Source: Akebia trifoliata
Taxonomy: Eukaryota; Streptophyta; Magnoliopsida; Ranunculales; Lardizabalaceae
Length of the DNA stretch: 64,000 bases
Direction: 5' to 3'
Assembly: GCA_017979445.1 (NCBI GenBank)
Contig: CM030707.1
Location: forward strand, 25,699,756-25,763,755
Under the pieces are notes generated by a model, which was given only the letters and a program-made list of their open reading frames with translations, ran no database searches and had not been told where the DNA came from. Shown in pieces: positions 58,025 through 64,000 of this stretch. The position numbers and the translations under genes were made by a program. The number at the start of each line of letters is the position of its first letter. The stretch's first letter is position 1.

Positions 58025-58182
58025 CTGAAAGCACCCTCGATCCGCGGGGTGCGCGGATCCGCTTTTGACCCTTGAGGTTTGGGAGTCGTCACCTAGTTAT
58101 TACGGTCTAGGAACCAAATTGACCCTACAATGGATAAAAAGAACTAATCTACTATAGAAATCTGAATCCGGGGATCATGTTA

Positions 58183-58228
58183 CGGGGTTGGAAGGTGTTA
58201 GGCACCAACCCCGCCCGGCCAATGCCGG
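58183..58228 (-). other. Conserved two-hairpin module in Tat-D 5' LTR
   Basis: Arms 58183-58191 and 58205-58213, 13-nt loop 58192-58204, then the small CCGGC/GCCGG stem up to 58228. Bases are identical to the 3' LTR copy. It lies about 410-440 nt after the TATA box in sense direction and about 160 nt before the LTR end. Confidence 0.8.
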
Positions 58229-58622
58229 TCTCTACATCTCAAATAGATCTACATTGCTAATGATAAACCTAGATTAAAAAAATAAAAAAAAATTTACCTT
58301 TGATCTGCAAAAGTGTTATTCCCTCAGATCTGGTTAGAATGACTCCTTGTACCGTATTCCTTACTTCGTTCTATCTCCGGATCTGATTCCTGATCTCCGA
58401 GGTAAGGTATCTCCTTCTTGGATCTGAGTGCTTCAAATTTGTGGTGGATTTTTGGGATGTTTTTAAGAGGTTTTTGAGTGTTTTTTAGGCTAAAATCGGA
58501 GTAGGGGTGTTAGGGAAGGAGTTGGGGCTCCAAAATTAGGGTTTTGGAGGGGTTGTGGAGGCTTCTTCACCTACTTTTCCTAGGGTTTTTTCTTTGATAC
58601 GAAAATAGGGTGTGGAGGCTCC

Positions 58623-58630
58623 TATTTATA
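58623..58630 (-). promoter_or_regulatory. TATA box of the Tat-D 5' LTR promoter
   Basis: Minus strand reads ACTTTATAAATAGGAGCC, a strong plant-type TATA box. It is identical in both LTRs. Confidence 0.75.
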
Positions 58631-59740
58631 AAGTTTTTAGAAGCATTTAGGGTTTGATTAGGGTTTCAATTAGGGTTTTGACTTAGTCTTTAGGGTTTTA
58701 GGGTTTTGACTTTAGTCTTATGAGATTGACTTGATTAGTTTTAGATTAGGGTTTGGATTTAGGGTTTTGACCTTAGTCTTATGAGATTGACTTGATTAGT
58801 TTTAGATTAGGGTTTTGATTTAGGGTTTTGACCTTAGTCTTATGAGATTGACCCGATTTGTACCTTGACTTCAGTCTTGCTTGATTGACTTTAATTTCGA
58901 CTTCAGTTTCACTTGATTGACTTTAATACCTTGACTTCAGTCTTGCTTGATTTACTTTTAATTTTTGGAGAACCCCCTTCTATTATATCTTTAATTCTTT
59001 GGACCCCCAAATGGAGGGGTCCTTAAAGAAATATCCCACGAACCCTCAACAATTTTGCCTGAGAGTCTAATTAATCGATTTTTTAGGTTCAACTTTTTAA
59101 ATTAATTTCATTGATGGTTCACTTTAATTATTTAATGTTTTATTTATTAATTTCGAATTTTTTAATTATGAAAATTGTGAAATTACCGTTTTGCTCTCGG
59201 AGAGGATTTTTTACGTTTTAAGTCATTTTTCAATGTTCCAGGATGTTTTGGAATCAGTTTTTTGTAAGGAATTCAATGGGAATGTTGGTTTTTGTCATTT
59301 ATGAAGTTTTTTGTATGAAATGATCGTGAACTTTATGAGGGGTATTTTCGTAATTTTGTCAAATTTTGTGAAAATTGGCGAAGTGGTTTACTTGGTTTCG
59401 ATTTGTTGTTTTATGTGTTTGAACGGATTTTCCTAAGCGTAATGTAGGCTCTAAGGTTGTTTTGAGGTTAGGGGTATTTTGGTAATTTAATCATTTTTAG
59501 TGATTTTTATCGTGAAGCTTCTTTTTGGTTTGCAAGATGATGATTTCTATGTTTCTGGGGTCGTATTTTCCTAGGGTAGCGTGGTTTCTAAGTTTTGTCA
59601 GTTCGAGATACCTCATCCGGATTTCTGAAACATATCTGGTAACAAAATAAAGCATTGGAATAGACATCCATCATTGGGAACCTTTGCGATCGGGTCGACG
59701 AGTTGATTAATCAGGCGAATGCAAAAATGGGGTATCTACA

Positions 59741-59745
59741 CAACC
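59741..59745. other. Target-site duplication CAACC, right copy
   Basis: Same five bases as 47776-47780. Tat-C sequence resumes after it. Confidence 0.92.
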
Positions 59746-60905
59746 ATACTTAATCGATAGCTGTACACAGCTCCTCACATTGCCCATTTCAGAACATATG
59801 GGACTCTAAAATCCCCCAAAAATGCTTGAATTCCAGCAAGACATTGTCTCCCAAAATCACTATGATCTCAAAATTTTAAAAATTCCATTCTTAACCCTTG
59901 AAGAATGAGAAAAACCCATTGAAAAGGGAAGATTTGAGGAAATCTAGAGACATTGATGGACCAGATTGGGTTCTTCTTGCACCGCAATAAATAAGGGTTG
60001 GAGTTGCTTCTTGTGTTCATCAATGAGAGTTAAAAAAAATAGGTTTGGATCGAAGGTTATCTTGTTGTTCTTTGCCTTCCTAGGTTTTCCATCAAAGATT
60101 TAGGATGGAAAAAGAAAAAGAGAGAGAGAGAGGAAGATGAAGTAGAGAGAGAGAGAGACGAAAAAAGAAAGGGAGGGCATCCCTTTCTTGCTATCTTTCT
60201 TCTTTCTTCTTTCTTCTATTGGAGAAGAAGATAGAAACAGTAAACAACGTTTTCTGCTAAATTTATGATTTTTTTTGTGATTTTTTTTTCTTGGAATCCT
60301 CTTCTCGTCACGAACAACATTAAAAAAAGTAATTTTTTTTTATTTCTTAGCACATCACTTACAAATAATTTATTTTTACAACTTATCACCTATGCATATT
60401 AACGTGCTAAAAAAAATTCATCAAAAAAAAAATTCCTTTTAAAAGTCTATGGCTCCTCACCCCAACCACCATCATTTCGTCCTCAATTCATATGTCAATT
60501 TAAATATTTCATTATTTATGGCCATTCTAAATGACCCCCGATTGAACCATAAGAAAAAAATATGCCAAATCAAAGTATCCAAAATCAAATCAAAGGATAC
60601 CAATAAAGGATAATACAAACCTAAAAAAAAAATAATCCAAATAAAATAGGTCAACACCCATTTTTCCACATCATCATCCTCTCAATATCCTGCATTATTT
60701 AGGGTCATTCCAAATGATCCTAAATTGAATCATAGAAAATAATATTCCATAATAATACACTAAAAATGATGCCGAGAGAATATAATACAATCCCAAAAAT
60801 AAATGAATCAAATAAACTAAAATAAACAAAATAAACATAAAAAAAAACTACGTCTAAATGACAATGTTCCCATACTTGAGGTTTTTCAAGTTTGATCCTC
60901 AATAA
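59746..60905 (-). other. Tat-C leader, part next to the primer site
   Basis: AT-rich leader continuing from 47775 across the Tat-D insertion. 60470-60905 aligns with the Tat-D leader end and also contains a local duplication of GGNCATTCNAAATGANCC text (60518-60550 and 60700-60740). No gene seen. Confidence 0.7.
60119..60160. repeat. GA-rich microsatellite
   Basis: Two (AG)n runs interrupted by GAAGATGAAGTA. Confidence 0.9.
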
Positions 60906-60923
60906 ACCCTAGTAGAGTTGCCA
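60906..60923 (-). other. Primer binding site of Tat-C, decayed
   Basis: Minus strand TGGCAACTCTACTAGGGT differs from the intact site at four places. It lies one base from the LTR, as in Tat-D. Confidence 0.8.
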
Positions 60924-61083
60924 CTGAAAGCGCCCTTGATCCGTAGGGCGTGCAGATTCGCTTTTGATTTTTGAGGTTTGGGAGTCATCACCTAGTTATT
61001 ACGGTTTAGGAACTGAGCATTGACTCAAGATGGATAAAAAATAACTAATCTAGAGAAAAAAACTAAGTCCAGGGATCATGTTA

Positions 61084-61129
61084 CGGGATTGGAAGGTGTT
61101 AGGCACCAACTTTGCCCGGCATACGCCGG
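61084..61129 (-). other. Two-hairpin module in the Tat-C LTR, main stem decayed
   Basis: CGGGATTGG and CCAACTTTG keep four Watson-Crick pairs next to the intact 13-nt loop AAGGTGTTAGGCA, then mismatches. The small stem CCGGC and GCCGG (61116-61129) is intact, with loop ATAC instead of CAAT. The decay is mostly C-to-T. Confidence 0.7.
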
Positions 61130-61334
61130 TCTCTACTATTTCTCAAGAAGATTACATTGTTAAAAAAATCTAAAATAAATAAATAAAACAAATAAAAAAG
61201 ATAAAAAAGGAAATATACATGTACGATCACAACAATTGGTTCCTTAAGAACTGGTAGAATGGTTCTTCGTAAGATAGTCCTCGCTTCATTTCTGTCATTG
61301 GATCCACTTCAGATCTCCAAGATGAAGTACCTCA

Positions 61335-61610
61335 TTAGGATTTTGACTTAAGTCTTATGAGATTGACTTGGTTTCTTTAGATTAGGATTTTAATTAGGAT
61401 TTTGACTTAAGTCTTATGAGATTGACTTGGTTTCTTTAGATTAGGATTTTAATTAGTGTTTTGACTTAAGTCTTATGAGATTGACTTAGTTTCTTTAGAT
61501 TAGGATTTTAATTTGGATTTTGACTTAAGTCTTATGAGATTGACTTGGTTTATTTAGATTAGGGTTTTAATTAGAGTTTTGACTTAAGTCTTACGAGATT
61601 GACTTGGTTT
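61335..61610. repeat. About 59-60-bp tandem repeat in the Tat-C LTR
   Basis: About five units with TTTTGACTTAAGTC, TTATGAGATTGACTT and TTTAGATTAGG. Homologous to the three units in each Tat-D LTR. Confidence 0.88.
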
Positions 61611-62264
61611 AGATTTTTCAATTAATTTTATTAAGATTTTACTTTATGTTAATTAATATTTTATTTATTAATTTTAAAATTAAAAATTTTTAAAAATTAA
61701 AAAATTTTCGTTTTACCCCCGAAAATAACTTTTACGTTTCAAGTTGATTTTCAATGTTCTAGGATGTTTTGGAATCGATTTTTCTTAAGGAATTCAATGT
61801 GATTATTGGTTTGTGTCACTTATGAAAATTTTTGGCATGAAATGATTGTCAACCCTTATGAGGGGCATTTTCATAAATTTGTTGAATTTAGTGAAAATTG
61901 ACGAAATGATTTATTTGATTTGATTTTATTGTTTTAAGTGTTCGAATGGGTTTTCCTAAGCGTAAGGGGGCTCTAAGGATGTTTTGATGTTAGGAAAATT
62001 TTGATAATTTTGTCCTTTTTTAGTGATTTTTATTGTAAAGCTTATTTTTGTCTGCAAGATGATGATTTCTATGTTTTTGGGATTATATTTTTCTAGCTTA
62101 GTATGATTTCTACAGTTTTTGTTAGTTTGAGTTACCTCGTCTGAATTTTTGAAACATATCTAGTAACAAAATAGAGCATTGGATTAATCATCCATCATTG
62201 GAAATCGTCAAGATCGGATTGACAAGTTGATTAATCAGGTGAGTGCAAAAATGGGGTGTTTACA

Positions 62265-64000
62265 GTAAGAAACTAGTCTGGGCCGTACTCTAACGAGAGG
62301 AATTTAGCACTAATGTGGATTCCACCTAGGTTCGGGCCTATGTGAGTCTTCTCTGCCTTAATTGGCAGAATAAGAAATTGGTTGGGGTCCTACTTTATCA
62401 CGAGTTCAAGAGTACTGAAGATGGATCCCGTCAAAATTTGGACCTATGTAGGTTGTCTCTACCTTAATTGGTAAGGTAAGTGTTAATTTCATATTTTGTC
62501 AATTACAAGACATATGTTGAATGTTGGATCGATGTATTATTGAAGACTAATGAGACTCCGGTAAAGTTGCACAACTACACGTGCCTCGACAAAAACCTCT
62601 AAAGGGTGTACATGAAGCCAAAAAGGTAATGAGACCACCCAAGACCTATTCCTAAAATATAAATGAGTGATAGGTTGACCTGTACTAATTAGAAAAATTT
62701 GTTTTTCGACCCGTTTTCTCATTGAACTTTTCAGGAACGGGAACATTAGAGATTTGACCACCCTGAACCCATTTTCTATCCTTGGTGCCTTATAGGTGAC
62801 ATTATATAGGTAATATAGCATACCTTCGAACCATTTTGGCATCAGCCTTCCCGAAAGCTTGATTTGACTTGAAAAAGTAAAAATGATATTTTGATCATTT
62901 CACCCATTTATTCCATGATCCAACCCTTGATGGTAGTTTGGGGATGTTTTACACAGCAAGATCTATTATCTTCTCAAATGACATGCAAAACGAACTTACC
63001 GTTTGAAAGTCATGGCCAAAATATCCTCCAATGGCATTTTTGTAATTTACACGATAACATTATTTATCAAACACAGTAGTACAGGCAGTAACAACCATTT
63101 AGACTTGGTAAGAGACTTTTAAAACCTGGTCCTACTGTTATAGTTGTTGGAGGTTCGACAATGACTTTAAAATGAGTTCTTTTGCTCATTTTTCACTTAT
63201 ATTTGATCCTTATAGAACTTGTGATCTCCCCTCTCCCATCTAGAGAGCTTTTTCTATACTTTGGAAGGTTTAAACTTTAGTTGAAACTCCATTCAACCTA
63301 TGCCCTTCCTTTGGATCATACCCTGGAGAAGATTGTCTCTCTTCTTTCTACACTTTAATAGTCATCTATATTCTCATGGGAGTCAAACTTAGGTGAACCC
63401 CTTCAACCTTCCTATACTTCTCACTTGATTCCTCTCCAACCATCAAATCTCAACTTACACACATATTGTTTCATTCATGGAGTAAGGAGTAATCACAAGG
63501 AGCTCACGAATTTGAAAGCTTGATTGGAAGATCCAATTGTTGAGACGTATATGTGAGCTCAAGGACTCGAAGAACTCAAGATCTCCATTGGTGAACCTTA
63601 TAGAGTTGAATGAGTCTTTGATTTTTTTTTTTAAATATTTATATGTTGTTACTTGGTTCAGTCCTAAAAAATCAAACTCTTCTTAGAATCGTGGATTCTT
63701 GACAAGAGTAAAGGTTCCTGAGTTTCCGAGGAACAAAACTCACAATTTTGATAATATGCATTCTCTTGATCTTAAGATTTTAGAATTTAACCTAGGTATA
63801 AAAATTCTATACAAAAGATTCAAGGTGAACCATAAACCTCTTTGATAATGAACACCAAGTTCTTAGGTAGGAATTTTGAGAGTGGATATAGGCACATTGA
63901 TGAACCACTATAAAATGCTTGTCTCGTGTTGGTGAAAATGCCTCTATCAATTTATACTTTAATAAATGCATGTTATATATGAACACTAAGCTATGTATGT
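62265..64000. other. Flank right of Tat-C; degenerate 105-bp duplication, otherwise nothing recognised
   Basis: Two imperfect units (about 62271-62374 and 62375-62480) share GGTCCTACTNTATCACGAG-like text, CCTATGT and CTACCTTAATTGG. The rest has no domain, tRNA or LTR end that I recognise. The minus-strand frame at 62537-62842 (about 100 codons) has no motif I know. This may be host intergenic DNA or an unrecognised repeat. Confidence 0.5.

Larger units (their letters stand above)
47781..59740 (-). mobile_element. Tat-D: young non-autonomous Tat element nested in Tat-C
   Basis: LTRs at 47781-49493 and 58026-59740 differ by about 13 substitutions and two 1-bp indels by eye. A perfect CAACC duplication flanks the element. 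In sense (minus) order the internal 8.5 kb holds primer site, leader, remnants of the linker before reverse transcriptase, the C-terminal half of integrase, a 3' region with repeats, the roughly 43-unit array and the polypurine tract. Gag, protease, reverse transcriptase and RNases H are absent. Compared with Tat-C, two deletions account for this (about 41120-44050 and 38090-40480 equivalents). It must have been copied with proteins supplied in trans. Confidence 0.92.
58026..59740 (-). repeat. Tat-D 5' LTR (1715 bp)
   Basis: Near-identical partner of 47781-49493. It starts TGAAAGCACC and ends GTATCTACA. It carries the TATA box at 58623-58630, the two-hairpin module and three 60-bp units. It is the copy that would drive transcription. 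Confidence 0.95.
37557..62264 (-). mobile_element. Tat-C: old Tat-lineage element interrupted by Tat-D
   Basis: In sense (minus) order: LTR 60925-62264, primer site 60906-60923, leader 60905-59746, then after the Tat-D insertion leader 47775-45540, an extra open frame (45523-44370), gag, protease, G-patch, reverse transcriptase, RNases H, integrase up to 37557. The left part (integrase end, 3' region and 3' LTR) is lost at the junction with Tat-B. Gag-pol is broken in many places. It is the same broad family as Tat-D by LTR, leader and integrase. Confidence 0.85.
60925..62264 (-). repeat. Tat-C 5' LTR (1340 bp)
   Basis: Begins TGAAAGCGCCC and ends GTGTTTACA, aligned along most of its length with the Tat-D LTR. 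It lacks about 290 bp equivalent to 58400-58690, a segment that includes the Tat-D TATA box. It carries more 60-bp units. Many differences are C-to-T or G-to-A changes, as expected for an old methylated copy. Confidence 0.9.

Noticed and set aside
62537..62842. Minus-strand frame of about 100 codons as a host gene
   Set aside because: No known motif, no exon-intron signal that I could see, and AT-rich flanks. It cannot be excluded, but nothing supports it.

Overview
The window is intergenic heterochromatin from a flowering plant. No host gene is recognisable. Almost all of it is LTR retrotransposons of the Ty3/gypsy superfamily, mostly broken and nested. Two lineages dominate. Tat/Ogre-like elements have a tRNA-Arg-type primer site, a G-patch near the protease, a second archaeal-type RNase H and no chromodomain. 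Athila-like elements have a tRNA-Asp-type primer site and Athila-type protease and integrase. The plant assignment rests on these lineages; the species cannot be told from the sequence.

Layout (labels are mine). Tat-A, 1-16156, minus strand, is a nearly full-length element with LTRs at 1-1606 (cut by the window edge) and 14237-16156. Its gag-pol is broken by stops and frameshifts, and two minisatellites lie between primer site and gag. Ath-A, 16274-23099, minus strand, is a complete non-autonomous element with 1.3-kb LTRs and an ATGCA target duplication. A plus-strand gag relic lies at 23170-24410. Ath-B (24471-30936) and the stub Ath-C (30937-33729) are decayed minus-strand Athila elements joined by a deletion. 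Tat-B, 33730-37556, plus strand, has an LTR, primer site and leader minisatellites, then ends abruptly.

Tat-C, 37557-62264, minus strand, has a decayed gag-pol, an extra ORF upstream of gag, a leader and one LTR (60925-62264). It is split by Tat-D, 47781-59740, a relative flanked by CAACC. Tat-D has nearly identical LTRs (about 13 substitutions in 1.7 kb by eye) but lacks most of gag, protease and reverse transcriptase, so it was probably mobilised in trans. It carries a roughly 1.5-kb array of about 43 short repeats. From 62265 to 64000 there is a degenerate 105-bp duplication and otherwise nothing I recognise.

The most interesting signal is RNA-like structure. The four Tat LTRs that include the relevant segment carry a two-hairpin module near their 3' end. 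Its 13-nt loop is conserved, while the stem sequence differs completely between families yet still pairs. The leader and 3' minisatellites also encode short stem-loops whose arms seem to change together. I know of no description of either, but I could not search.
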